The translations under genes were made by a program, and so were the position numbers. This document shows, piece after piece, positions 51,226 to 60,280 of a stretch of 64,000 bases of DNA; the stretch's first letter is position 1, and every line of letters begins with the position of its first letter. The stretch covers positions 1,984,001 to 2,048,000 of the forward strand of contig NZ_BAABIS010000001.1 in NCBI RefSeq assembly GCF_039542905.1. Direction: 5' to 3'. Below the pieces are notes generated by a model. That model saw nothing but the letters and a program-made list of their open reading frames with translations, did no database searches and had not been told where the DNA came from. The DNA is from Kitasatospora terrestris. GTDB lineage: Bacteria; Actinomycetota; Actinomycetes; Streptomycetales; Streptomycetaceae.

Positions 51226-52836
51226 TCAGGAGACGCTGACCGCGCTCCACGCCGCGGCGACCGCGTTGTACTCGGTGCTGCCGCTGCCGTACAGGTCCTT
51301 GGCGGCGTTCAGGGACGCGGTGCGGGCGCCCTTGTAGTCCGTGGTGGAGGTCATGTAGACGGTCAGCGCCCGGTACCAGATCGCGGCGACCTTCTGGTTG
51401 CCGATGCCGGTGACGGTGGAGCCGTTGCAGGTCGGCGAGTTGTAGTTGACGCCGTTGACGGTCTTCGCGCCGCTGCCCTCGCTGGCCAGGTAGAACCAGT
51501 GGTTGCCGACGCCGGAGGAGTTGTGCACGTCGAGGCGGCCGACCGACTTGCTCCAGCAGTCGGCCGAGCGGCCGTCCAGCGAGGGCTTGTCGAAGCGGCG
51601 CAGCCACGGCGGGGTGGACTGGTCGGAGAACAGGTAGTCGCCCTTGTCGTACGCGTTGTTGGCGTAGAACTCGACCATGGTGCCGAAGATGTCGCTGGTG
51701 GCCTCGTTGAGGCCGCCGGACTCGCCGCTGTAACGCAGGTTGGCGGTGGCGCTGGTGACGCCGTGGGTCATCTCGTGGCCCATGGTGTCCAGGTCGACCT
51801 GCTCGGGGTCGGTGGTGCCGTCGCCGTCGCCGGTCATCATGCAGAAGCAGGCGTCCGACCACTGGGCGTTGTCCCAGTTGGTGCCGACGTGGACGAAGAC
51901 GGTGGCGCCCTTGCCGTCGTTCTTGATGCCGCTGCGGCCGAAGGTGTTCTTGTAGTAGTCGTACGTCCAGGCGGTGTTGGCGTGGGCGTCGACGGCGGCG
52001 GTGGCGCGGTCGGTGGAGAACTTCTTCCCGTCGCCCCAGACGTTGTCGGCGTCGGTGTACAGCGTGCCGGAGGTGGCCTTGATGCTGCTGGACGACAGGT
52101 TGTGGGCGTCCTTGGTGACGTGGCCGCGCACCGGGTCGATCAGCGCGTACGTGCCGTCGGCCTGCAGGGTGTCGGCGAAGGTGATGTCGCCGGTGTACTC
52201 GGAGTGGCCGGTGCCGGTGGCGGAGGCCTGGTGCTCGGTGGCGAGCTGCTCGATCTCGGCGCCGGTGATGGCGTCGGTGACCACGATCCGGCCGGAGGGC
52301 TGGCCCTGCTTCCCGGTGCCGCTCACGGTGGTCTGCCAGGCGAGCCGGGCGGTGCCGTCGGCGGCCCAGACGACCAGCTGCGGGGTGGAGGTGGCGGCGG
52401 TGACGTCCTGGCCGACCGCGCCGAGCGCCTTGGCGGCGGTGGTCTGCGCGGGGACGGCGGGGACGGTGGTCTTCACGGCCGGGTTGTGGCCCTTGGCGCG
52501 CGAGGAGTCCTTGAGCCGGCCGTGCGGGTCCTGGTGGACCACCAGGTCGCCGCCGATCACCGGCAGGCCCTGGTAGGTGCGGTCGAAGCGGACGTGCTGG
52601 GTGCCGTCCGCGTCGATCACCACGTCCTTGACCTGCAGGTCCTGGCCGGCGCCGAAGCCGAACAGGTCGGCGTTGCGCGAGACGTTGGCCTTCGCCTTGG
52701 CGATGGCGGTGTCCCGGCCGTTGGCGGCGTCGGCGACGGTGGTGAACTGCACACCGGCCGCGACCAGGGCGGCGGTGGCGGCCAGGGCGCCGGCGGTGAG
52801 GGTGCGGCGGCGCGGGGAAGAGGAGGAGGGGCTCAC
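51226..52836 (-). CDS. secreted M4 (thermolysin-like) metallopeptidase
   Basis: 536 aa preproprotein. Signal peptide to about residue 38 (LAATAALVAAGVQFTTVADA), propeptide with FTP and PepSY-like parts (QHVRFDRTYQGLPVIGGDLVVHQDPHG), then catalytic domain from about 215. Zinc motif MGHEMTHGVTSATANL (HExxH) and GGLNEATSDIFGTMVEF (third ligand Glu), active His in DVHNSSGVGNHWFYL. Zinc endopeptidase for extracellular protein breakdown, matured by autoprocessing. Followed by a strong terminator. Confidence 0.93.
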   Translation of the reverse strand: MSPSSSSPRRRTLTAGALAATAALVAAGVQFTTVADAANGRDTAIAKAKANVSRNADLFGFGAGQDLQVKDVVIDADGTQHVRFDRTYQGLPVIGGDLVVHQDPHGRLKDSSRAKGHNPAVKTTVPAVPAQTTAAKALGAVGQDVTAATSTPQLVVWAADGTARLAWQTTVSGTGKQGQPSGRIVVTDAITGAEIEQLATEHQASATGTGHSEYTGDITFADTLQADGTYALIDPVRGHVTKDAHNLSSSSIKATSGTLYTDADNVWGDGKKFSTDRATAAVDAHANTAWTYDYYKNTFGRSGIKNDGKGATVFVHVGTNWDNAQWSDACFCMMTGDGDGTTDPEQVDLDTMGHEMTHGVTSATANLRYSGESGGLNEATSDIFGTMVEFYANNAYDKGDYLFSDQSTPPWLRRFDKPSLDGRSADCWSKSVGRLDVHNSSGVGNHWFYLASEGSGAKTVNGVNYNSPTCNGSTVTGIGNQKVAAIWYRALTVYMTSTTDYKGARTASLNAAKDLYGSGSTEYNAVAAAWSAVSVS

Positions 52837-52955
52837 TCTGTACTCCAGTCGGGTAGCTGCTGGGTAGCCGAGTCAGAGCCTGTCCGTGAACAGCCAAACA
52901 GTTCTATGAACAGAATGGACCGTCACCATTTCGCAATCGGCCCCCTCCTGACTCC

Positions 52956-54041
52956 TCACCGGCGGCCCGGGCCGGCCTCCCCGAGGAACTCCGCGAAGGC
53001 CCGCACCAGGCGCCGCGAGGACTCCTCCACCGCCGACCTGGTCATGCCCGCGGCGTGCGGGGACAGCGTGCAGAACGGGTTGTCCGCGAGCGGCGAGGCG
53101 AAGCCCGGCCCCTCCTCGTCGAAGACGTCGACGGCCGCCCGGGACGGGCCGGACAGCGGGTCCCGCAGCGCCCGGTCCAGCGCGGCTTCGTCGACCACGC
53201 TCGACCGGGCCGTGTTCACCAGCACCGACCCGGGCCGCATCAGCCGCAGCCGCTCGGGCCCGATCAGCCCCCGGGTCTCCGCGGTGGCCGGCACGTGCAC
53301 GGACACCACGTCGCAGGCGGCCAGCAGCTCCTCGACCGTCCGCACCCGTCGTCCCGGCCAGCCGGCCGCCCGCTCGGCGGTGAACCGGGGCGACCCGTGC
53401 ACCAGCACCTCGGCCCCGAACGCCCGGCCCAGCTCCGCGACCCGCCGGGCGATCGCCCCGGAGCCGATCAGGCCGAGCCGGGCGCCGGCCAGGCTCCCGG
53501 TGGGCAGGCCGTCGACCGCGTCGCCCCAGCGGCCGGCGCGCAGCGCGTCCGACCGCCGGGAGACTCCGCGCAGCGCGTCGAGGACCAGCGCCAGCGTCAG
53601 TTCCGCCACGGCCGCCGCGTTGGCGCCCGGGGTGGTGCGGACCGCGACGCCGAGGCGGTCGGCCGCCCCGGCGTCGAAGGTGTCGGCCCCGGACGCGGCC
53701 CGGCCGGCCAGGACCAGGCGCCGTCCGAGGCCGGCGGCGGTGGCCCGGGCCAGGACCGCGGCGGTGAGCGGGATACCGGCCCGGCACTTCAGGGCGTCGA
53801 ACCCGGCCCCGCCGGACTCGAGGGCGCACGCCAGCTGCTCCTCCGCGAACCCGTCGAAGTCCACCGTCGCCCACCGGGCCGCGATCTCCGCCCGCAGGCC
53901 GGCGTCGCCGATCCGGCGGAGGTTGACGGTGGGCTCCAGGCCGAGCCCGTGGAGGGCGTCCAGCTCCGGCAGGGCCAGGACGCCCGGGGCCGGGTCCACC
54001 ACGAGGACCCGGCCCGGGAGGCGGAGCGTGCCGGGGGTCAC
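52956..54041 (-). CDS. D-isomer-specific 2-hydroxyacid dehydrogenase (phosphoglycerate dehydrogenase-like)
   Basis: 361 aa, GTG 54041 overlapping the ABC-F stop (GTGA). Rossmann motif LAGARLGLIGSGAIARRVAELGRAFGAEVLVHG, catalytic Arg in LVNTARSSVVDEAALDRAL, Glu/Asp in AAVDVFDEEGPGFASPLADNPF and His in TLSPHAAGMTRSAVEES. ANAAAVAELTLALVLDALR is typical of SerA-like enzymes. Translational coupling to an antibiotic-resistance-type ABC-F gene is unusual for this enzyme; co-expression under antibiotic stress is possible. Confidence 0.87.
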   Translation of the reverse strand: MTPGTLRLPGRVLVVDPAPGVLALPELDALHGLGLEPTVNLRRIGDAGLRAEIAARWATVDFDGFAEEQLACALESGGAGFDALKCRAGIPLTAAVLARATAAGLGRRLVLAGRAASGADTFDAGAADRLGVAVRTTPGANAAAVAELTLALVLDALRGVSRRSDALRAGRWGDAVDGLPTGSLAGARLGLIGSGAIARRVAELGRAFGAEVLVHGSPRFTAERAAGWPGRRVRTVEELLAACDVVSVHVPATAETRGLIGPERLRLMRPGSVLVNTARSSVVDEAALDRALRDPLSGPSRAAVDVFDEEGPGFASPLADNPFCTLSPHAAGMTRSAVEESSRRLVRAFAEFLGEAGPGRR

Positions 54042-55648
54042 CGCGGGTCCACCGTGCGCAGTTCGCCCCCCTCGAGTTCCATCCAGCGGGTGATGCCGAG
54101 CCCGCGCAGGAACGGCAGGTCGTGGCTGGCCACGATCAGCGCCCCGCGGTAGCCGGCCAGGGCCTGGGTGAGCTGGCGCATGCTGGCCAGGTCCAGGTTG
54201 TTGGTCGGCTCGTCGAGCATCAGCAGCTGCGGCGGCGGGTCGGCGAGCAGCAGCGCCGCGAGCGTCGCCCGGAAGCGCTCGCCGCCGGACAGCGTCGCCG
54301 CGCTCTGGTCGGCCCGGGCGCCGCGGAACAGGAAGCGCGCCAGCCGGGCCCGGACGGCGTTGTCGCTCTGCGCCGGGGCGAACGCCTTCACGTTGCCGAA
54401 GACGCTCAGCCGCCCGTCGAGCAGGTCGAGCCGCTGCGGCAGGTACCGCATCGGCACCGGCACTCCCACCTCGCCCTCGACCGGGGCGAGTTCGCCCGCG
54501 ATCGTGCGCAGCAGGGTGGACTTGCCGGAGCCGTTGCGGCCGATCAGCGCGATCCGCTCGGGGCCGCGCAGTTCGAGGTCGGCGGCCGGCCCGTGGGCGA
54601 GCCGCACCCGGTCGAGGACGAGCACCGTGCGTCCGGCGGGGACGGCGGTGCGCGGCAGGTCGATGCGGATCTCCGCGTCGTCGCGCACCGCCTCCTCGGC
54701 GGCGGTGAGCCGGTCCTTGGCGTCGTTCAGCCGGTCGGTGTGCATGCCGGCGAGCCGGCCCGCGGTGTTCTGTGCCCGGTTCTTCATGCCACCCGCGATG
54801 ATCTTGGGGTCGTTGCGGGTGACGGCCATCTTCTTGCCGTAGCTGGCGCTGCGGTCGGACCGGATCCGGGCCTGGACCAGGTCGCGCTGCTGCCGGCGGA
54901 CGTCCGCCTCGGCGCTGCGCACCAGCCGCTCGGCGGTCTCCTGCTCGGCCGCCAGGGTCGCCTCGTACGCGGCGAAGTTGCCGCCGTACCAGGTGACCTC
55001 GCCGCCGCGCAGGTCGGCGATCTGGTCGACGTGCTGGAGCAGCTCGCGGTCGTGGCTGACCACCAGCAGCACGCCGGGGAAGCCGGCCACCGCCTCGTAC
55101 AGCCGGGTCCGGGCGACCCGGTCCAGGTTGTTGGTGGGCTCGTCGAGCAGCAGCACGTCGGGGCGGCGCAGCAGCAGCGCGGCGAGGTGGAGCAGCACGG
55201 CCTCGCCGCCGGACAGGTCGGCGGTGCTGCGGTCGAGGCCGAGTGCGGTGAGGCCGAGCCGGTCGAGGGTGGCGCGGGCGCGCTCCTCGACGTCCCAGTC
55301 GTCGCCGACGGCGGTGAAGTGCCGCTCGTCGGTGTCGCCGGACTCGATGGCGAGCAGGCCCTCGCGGGCCGCCCGGATGCCGAGTGCCTCGTCCACCCTC
55401 TGGTCGTTGGCCAGCGTGAGGTCCTGCGGCAGGTAGGCGACCTCGCCGGCGATCCGGACGGTGCCGGAGGTCGGGGTGAGGTCGCCGGCGATCAGCCGGA
55501 TCAGGGTGGACTTGCCCGCGCCGTTCAGGCCGATCAGGCCCGTCCGGCCGGGGCCGACCGCGAGGTGGAAGCCGTCCAGCACGGGGGTGCCGTCGGGCCA
55601 CTCGAAGGACAGCTCGGTGCAGAGGATGGAAGTGGTCGGTTGCGCCAT
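54038..55648 (-). CDS. ABC-F ATPase (ribosome-protection type)
   Basis: 536 aa, ATG 55648 with GGAGG upstream. Two ABC cassettes: Walker A GLNGAGKSTLIRL and GRNGSGKSTLLRT, signatures LSGGEAVLLHLAALLL and LSGGERFRATLAALLL, Walker B VLLLDEPTNNLD and LLMLDEPTNNLD. Between them is a charged linker (QARIRSDRSASYGKKMAVTRNDPKIIAGGMKNRAQN). No membrane segments. ABC-F proteins bind the ribosomal E site and dislodge antibiotics or rescue stalled ribosomes. The long structured leader (55649-55868) supports drug-inducible expression. First gene of a two-gene operon. Confidence 0.92.
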   Translation of the reverse strand: MAQPTTSILCTELSFEWPDGTPVLDGFHLAVGPGRTGLIGLNGAGKSTLIRLIAGDLTPTSGTVRIAGEVAYLPQDLTLANDQRVDEALGIRAAREGLLAIESGDTDERHFTAVGDDWDVEERARATLDRLGLTALGLDRSTADLSGGEAVLLHLAALLLRRPDVLLLDEPTNNLDRVARTRLYEAVAGFPGVLLVVSHDRELLQHVDQIADLRGGEVTWYGGNFAAYEATLAAEQETAERLVRSAEADVRRQQRDLVQARIRSDRSASYGKKMAVTRNDPKIIAGGMKNRAQNTAGRLAGMHTDRLNDAKDRLTAAEEAVRDDAEIRIDLPRTAVPAGRTVLVLDRVRLAHGPAADLELRGPERIALIGRNGSGKSTLLRTIAGELAPVEGEVGVPVPMRYLPQRLDLLDGRLSVFGNVKAFAPAQSDNAVRARLARFLFRGARADQSAATLSGGERFRATLAALLLADPPPQLLMLDEPTNNLDLASMRQLTQALAGYRGALIVASHDLPFLRGLGITRWMELEGGELRTVDPR

Positions 55649-55868
55649 GGTGTGGGCCTCCTGCGTGGTCGCCGTGGGTGTGGGGACTGCACGGGGAGAC
55701 ACCGCGGGGGTACGGGAACGCAGGGGTCCGGAAAACAGAAACGGCCCGCTCGACGCTGAAGTCGTACACCCGACCGCACGCCTGCCATCTCGGTGGCGGC
55801 GCGACGCGGTGTCTCGTGACTTCAGAGGAGCAAGGGCCTTCTCCAAACGCGGGGAGTTCTTTCCGACG
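55649..55868 (-). promoter_or_regulatory. structured leader of the ABC-F gene (301-nt divergent gap)
   Basis: About 220 nt of untranslated leader. Two long-range perfect stems are possible: GAGACACCGCG (55696-55706) with CGCGGTGTCTC (55805-55815), 11 bp, and CTGAAGTC (55756-55763) with GACTTCAG (55818-55825), 8 bp. Read on the minus strand the leader also has an upstream ATG at 55788 opening an 84-codon frame that overlaps the ABC-F start, and a T-rich stretch GTTTCTGTTTT. The layout is that of ribosome-mediated attenuation known for other ABC-F resistance genes; the mechanism is inferred. Confidence 0.5.
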
Positions 55869-55874
55869 CCCCCA

Positions 55875-55904
55875 ACGGTAGGGACCGCCCGCGGGGGGCG
55901 CAAA
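55875..55904 (-). promoter_or_regulatory. promoter of the ABC-F/2-hydroxyacid dehydrogenase operon
   Basis: Minus-strand TTTGCG (55904-55899), 18-nt spacer, TACCGT (55880-55875); start near 55868. Confidence 0.4.
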
Positions 55905-55949
55905 GGGTTTTTCGGGGGCACGGCCGGGGCCGACTAAACTCGGCCCATC

Positions 55950-57587
55950 ATGACTGCCACTCTCGTCGCCAAGGATCTGAGCGCCGGCCACGGCGACCGC
56001 ACCCTCTTCTCCGGCCTGGACCTGGTCGTCGCCCCGGGCGAGGTGATCGGCCTGGTCGGGGTGAACGGCGCGGGCAAGTCCACCCTGCTGCGGCTGCTCG
56101 CCGGGCTGGACACCCCCGAGGGCGGTGAGCTGCGGCTCAGCCCCGCCACCGCCAACGTCGGCCACCTGCCGCAGGAGCCGGACCGCCGCCCCGGCGAGTC
56201 GGTGCGCGCCTTCCTGGCCCGCCGCACCGGCGTGGCCGCCGCCCAGGCCGAGCTGGACGAGGCGACCGAAGGCCTGGTCGAGGGCCGTCCGGGTGCCGAC
56301 GACGCGTACGCCGAGAACCTGGACCGCTGGCTGGAGCTGGGCGGCGCCGACCTGGACGAGCGGGCCGAGGAGATCGCCGGCCAGCTCGGCCTGAAGGTCT
56401 CGCTGGACCTGCCGATGACCGCGCTCTCCGGCGGCCAGGCGGCCCGCGCGGGCCTCGCCTCGCTGCTGCTCTCCCGCTACGACGTCTTCCTGCTGGACGA
56501 GCCCACCAACGACCTCGACCTGGACGGCCTGGAGCGGCTGGAGGCCTTCGTCAAGGGCCTGCGCGCGGGCACCGTGCTGATCAGCCACGACCGCGAGTTC
56601 CTGGCCCGCACGGTCACCCGGGTGCTGGAGCTGGACCTGCACCAGCGGCAGGTCAACCTGTACGGCGGCGGCTACGAGGCGTACCTCGAGGAGCGTGCCG
56701 TCGCCCGCCGGCACGCCCGCGAGGACTACGAGGAGTACGCCGACACCAAGGCCTCGCTGGAGGCCCGGGCGCAGATGCAGCGCAACTGGATGGAGCACGG
56801 CGTCCGCAACGCCCGCCGCAAGGGCTCGGACAACGACAAGAAGGCCCGCGCGACCCGCGCCGAGTCCACCGAGAAGCAGGCCTCCAAGGCCCGGCAGACC
56901 CAGCGCATGATCGAGCGCCTGGACGTGGTCGAGGAGCCCCGCAAGGAGTGGGAGCTGCGGATGGAGATCGCCTCCGCGCCGCGCTCCGGCTCGGTGGTCG
57001 CCACCCTGCGCGGGGCCGCCTGCACCCGGGGCGACTTCGCCTTCGGCCCGGTCGACCTGCAGATCGACTGGGCGGACCGGGTGGCGATCACCGGCGCCAA
57101 CGGCGCGGGCAAGTCGACGCTGCTGGCGGCGCTGCTCGGCCGGCTCGACCTGGACGGCGGCAGCGCCGCCCTGGGCTCGGGCGTGCTGGTCGGCGAGGTC
57201 GACCAGGCGCGCGGCCTGTTCCTCGGCGAGGAGCCGCTGTCCGACGCCTTCCAGGCCGCCGTGCCGGACCAGAACCCGGAGGAGGTCCGCACCCTGCTGG
57301 CGAAGTTCGGGCTGAAGGCCGCGCACGTGCTGCGTCCGGCCGCCACCCTCTCCCCCGGCGAGCGGACCCGGGCGGCGCTGGCGCTGCTGCAGGCCCGCGG
57401 GGTCAACCTGCTGGTGCTGGACGAGCCGACCAATCACCTCGACCTGCCCGCGATCGAGCAGCTGGAGTCGGCTCTCGCCTCGTACACCGGCACCCTGCTG
57501 CTGGTCACCCACGACCGGCGGATGCTGGACACCGTGTCGGTCAACCGGCGGCTGGTCGTCGAGAATGGTCTGGTCCACGAGCACTGA
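55950..57587 (+). CDS. ABC-F ATPase (translation factor type)
   Basis: 545 aa. Two ABC cassettes: Walker A GVNGAGKSTLLRL and GANGAGKSTLLAA, signatures ALSGGQAARAGLASLLL and LSPGERTRAALALL (second degenerate), Walker B VFLLDEPTNDLD and LLVLDEPTNHLD. The interdomain linker is long and basic (RNARRKGSDNDKKARATRAESTEKQASKARQ). A TAAACT box at 55935-55940 gives a near-leaderless transcript. Divergent from the other ABC-F gene; no structured leader here, so it is likely constitutive. Acts on the ribosome. Confidence 0.92.
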   Translation: MTATLVAKDLSAGHGDRTLFSGLDLVVAPGEVIGLVGVNGAGKSTLLRLLAGLDTPEGGELRLSPATANVGHLPQEPDRRPGESVRAFLARRTGVAAAQAELDEATEGLVEGRPGADDAYAENLDRWLELGGADLDERAEEIAGQLGLKVSLDLPMTALSGGQAARAGLASLLLSRYDVFLLDEPTNDLDLDGLERLEAFVKGLRAGTVLISHDREFLARTVTRVLELDLHQRQVNLYGGGYEAYLEERAVARRHAREDYEEYADTKASLEARAQMQRNWMEHGVRNARRKGSDNDKKARATRAESTEKQASKARQTQRMIERLDVVEEPRKEWELRMEIASAPRSGSVVATLRGAACTRGDFAFGPVDLQIDWADRVAITGANGAGKSTLLAALLGRLDLDGGSAALGSGVLVGEVDQARGLFLGEEPLSDAFQAAVPDQNPEEVRTLLAKFGLKAAHVLRPAATLSPGERTRAALALLQARGVNLLVLDEPTNHLDLPAIEQLESALASYTGTLLLVTHDRRMLDTVSVNRRLVVENGLVHEH

Positions 57588-57628
57588 GCCCTTCCCCTGA
57601 CGCACCGTCATGTGCTCTGCTGACGGCC

Positions 57629-58300
<672 letters not shown>

Positions 58301-58407
58301 TCCGGCACTGCTCCGACGCCGATCCGGCTCCGATCCGGCTCCGGTCCGCACCGGCCGGTCGGGGAAAGCGCTGGTCAGGGCGGTACCGGGTGGCCCATAC
58401 TCCGATC

Positions 58408-59001
58408 ATGAGCCACTCCCCGGACGCCCCTGACAGCACGCCCCGACCGGTCACCACCGGCCGCCCGCCCGAGTTGCTGCCGCTCTTCGACGGCTACCGG
58501 CTGCGCCGCCGCCGGCGCTCCGACGCGGCCGGCCTGAACGCCACCGTCACCACCAACCTGGAGCACCTGCGCCCCTGGATGCCCTGGGCCGGCCGGGCCC
58601 CCGAGATGGCGCAGAGCGTGGAGATGGCCGCCGCCGGCGAGCGGATCTGGGACGAGGGCACCGACTTCATGTACGTGGTCGACACCGCCGCCGACCCCGC
58701 CGCGGTGCTCGGCGCGTTCGGCCTGCACGGCCGGATCGGCGCGGGCGCGCTGGAGCTCGGCTACTGGGTGGACGCCGCGCACACCGGGCGCGGCATCGCC
58801 ACCGGCGCGGCCCGGGCGCTCACCGAGGCCGCGCTCGCGCTGCCCGGGATCGTGCGGGTGGAGATCCACTGCGACGAGGCGAACACCGCGAGCGCCGGCG
58901 TCCCGCGCCGGCTCGGCTACCGCTTCGACCGGGTCGAGGAGGTCCCGATCAGCGCCCCGTCCGAGACCGGCCGCCGGCAGATCTGGATCCGCGAGCGCTG
59001 A
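58408..59001 (+). CDS. GNAT N-acetyltransferase (RimJ/RimL-like)
   Basis: 197 aa, ATG 58408. GNAT fold: LLPLFDGYRLRRRRRSDAAGLNATVTTNLEHLRPWMPWA at the N-terminus, ELGYWVDAAHTGRGIATGAARALTEAAL (acetyl-CoA pyrophosphate loop, a variant of Q/RxxGxG/A), RVEIHCDEANTASAGVPRRLGYRFDR at the end. Acetylates a protein N-terminus, amino acid or drug; not determined. The region before it has two copies of GATCCGGCTCC (58321-58342). Confidence 0.87.
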   Translation: MSHSPDAPDSTPRPVTTGRPPELLPLFDGYRLRRRRRSDAAGLNATVTTNLEHLRPWMPWAGRAPEMAQSVEMAAAGERIWDEGTDFMYVVDTAADPAAVLGAFGLHGRIGAGALELGYWVDAAHTGRGIATGAARALTEAALALPGIVRVEIHCDEANTASAGVPRRLGYRFDRVEEVPISAPSETGRRQIWIRER

Positions 59002-59011
59002 GCCTCCGGGA

Positions 59012-59044
59012 GGCCCCGCCGTGCGTCCTGCGCGCGGCGGGGCC
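59012..59044. terminator. terminator between convergent genes
   Basis: GGCCCCGCCG (59012-59021) pairs perfectly with CGGCGGGGCC (59035-59044), between the GNAT and aldo/keto reductase genes. Confidence 0.75.
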
Positions 59045-59058
59045 CGCACTGCACCGGC

Positions 59059-60015
59059 TCAGTAGCGGGAGCCGACCGCCGGGGGCAGCGCGTCCAGCTC
59101 CGCCAGGTCGGCCGCGGTGAGCCGCACGTCGGCCGAACCCGCGTTGTCCGCGAGGTACTTGGGCGTCTTGGTGCCCGGGATCGGCACCACGTACCGGCCC
59201 TGGGCCAGCACCCAGGCCAGCGCCACCTGCGCGGGCGTCGCCCCGTGCCGGGCGGCGATCTCCTTCACCTTCTCCACCAGCGCCAGGTTGGCCGCCAGCG
59301 CGTCCGCCTGGAAGCGCGGCAGGTTGGAGCGCCAGTCGTCCGCCGGAATGTCCTCGGCCGAGGCGAACCGGCCGGTCAGGAACCCCCGGCCGAGCGGGGA
59401 GAACGGCAGGAAGGCGATGCCGTGCTCCTCGGTGTACGGCAGCACCTCGTCCAGCGCGTCGCGGGTCCACAGCGACAGCTCGGACTGCACCGAGGCCACC
59501 GGGTGCACCGCCCGGGCCCGCTCGATCTGCTCCACCGTCACCTCGGACAGGCCGATCCGCAACGCCTTCCCCGCCCGCACCGCCTCCGCCAGCGCGCCCC
59601 AGGTCTCCTCGATCGGCACCGCCGGGTCGACCCGGTGCAGCTGGTACAGGTCGACGTGGTCGGTGCCCAGGCGGCGCAGGCTGTCGTCGATCGAGCGCCG
59701 CACGTGCTCCGGCCGGCCGTCGTTGCCGATCCGCGCCCCGCCGGTGCCCGGCACCAGGCCGACCTTGGTGGCCAGCACCGCCCGCTCGCGGAACTCGCCG
59801 GCCAGCGCCTTGCCGACCAACTCCTCGTTGTCGTACGGGCCGTAGATGTCGGCCGTGTCGATCAGCGTGGACCCCAGGTCGAGCGCGGCCCGGATCACCT
59901 CCACCGAGGTCGAGTCGTCCCGGCCGTTGGGGTCGTACGCCCAGGTCATCCCCATGCAGCCGAGCCCGACCACGCCGACCTCGGGTCCGCCGCTGCCCAG
60001 TGTGGTGGTACGCAT
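59059..60015 (-). CDS. aldo/keto reductase
   Basis: 318 aa, ATG 60015. (beta/alpha)8 NADPH enzyme: VGLGCMGMTWAYDPNGRDDSTSVEVIRAALDLGSTLIDTADIYGPYDNEELVGKAL holds catalytic Asp and Tyr, VLATKVGLVP the Lys, VDLYQLHRVDPAVPIEETWGALAEAV the His. AFLPFSPLGRGFLTGRF and VPIPGTKTPKYLADNAGS bind the cofactor. AKR13-type (YakC-like) reductase of aldehydes or ketones; the substrate is unknown. Divergent from the chitinase gene with a 265-nt gap. Confidence 0.92.
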   Translation of the reverse strand: MRTTTLGSGGPEVGVVGLGCMGMTWAYDPNGRDDSTSVEVIRAALDLGSTLIDTADIYGPYDNEELVGKALAGEFRERAVLATKVGLVPGTGGARIGNDGRPEHVRRSIDDSLRRLGTDHVDLYQLHRVDPAVPIEETWGALAEAVRAGKALRIGLSEVTVEQIERARAVHPVASVQSELSLWTRDALDEVLPYTEEHGIAFLPFSPLGRGFLTGRFASAEDIPADDWRSNLPRFQADALAANLALVEKVKEIAARHGATPAQVALAWVLAQGRYVVPIPGTKTPKYLADNAGSADVRLTAADLAELDALPPAVGSRY

Positions 60016-60109
60016 CGCCCTCACTCCTCTTCGTTCCGAACCGGTCGTGCGGGAACCAGCCTGTCCCTTGGAGTGCACTCGAAGTCAAGCGGACCGGGCC
60101 GGAACCTCA

Positions 60110-60162
60110 AGGTCTGGTCAAACCGGATGAGTTCGCTTGACGTGCACAAGTGGTCCAGTCCA
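60110..60162 (+). promoter_or_regulatory. chi-type operator repeats and promoter of the chitinase gene
   Basis: TGGTCCAGTCCA (60151-60162) and, inverted, AGGTCTGGTCAA (60110-60121) resemble the TGGTCCAGACCT repeats of Streptomyces chitinase promoters and the DasR site core (TGGTCTAGACCA, 10 of 12 for the first). A -35-like TTGACG lies at 60137-60142 between them. Consistent with induction by chitin and GlcNAc-linked repression; the rest of the 265-nt gap shows nothing clear. Confidence 0.5.
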
Positions 60163-60280
60163 TTTTGAACGCGGAGCCGCCCGACCCGGCACCGCGTCAG
60201 GACCGAACCCCCACATCCGCTCCGCCCGTGACGCCCCGTCCACGTCCCGGCCGCCGCGGCACGTCCGAAAGGCAACCCCC

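Noticed and set aside
58321..58342. GATCCGGCTCC direct repeat as an operator of the GATC regulon
   Set aside because: Only two adjacent copies just after a stop codon, no TTGACT box, and a sequence unlike the locus operators; probably slippage.
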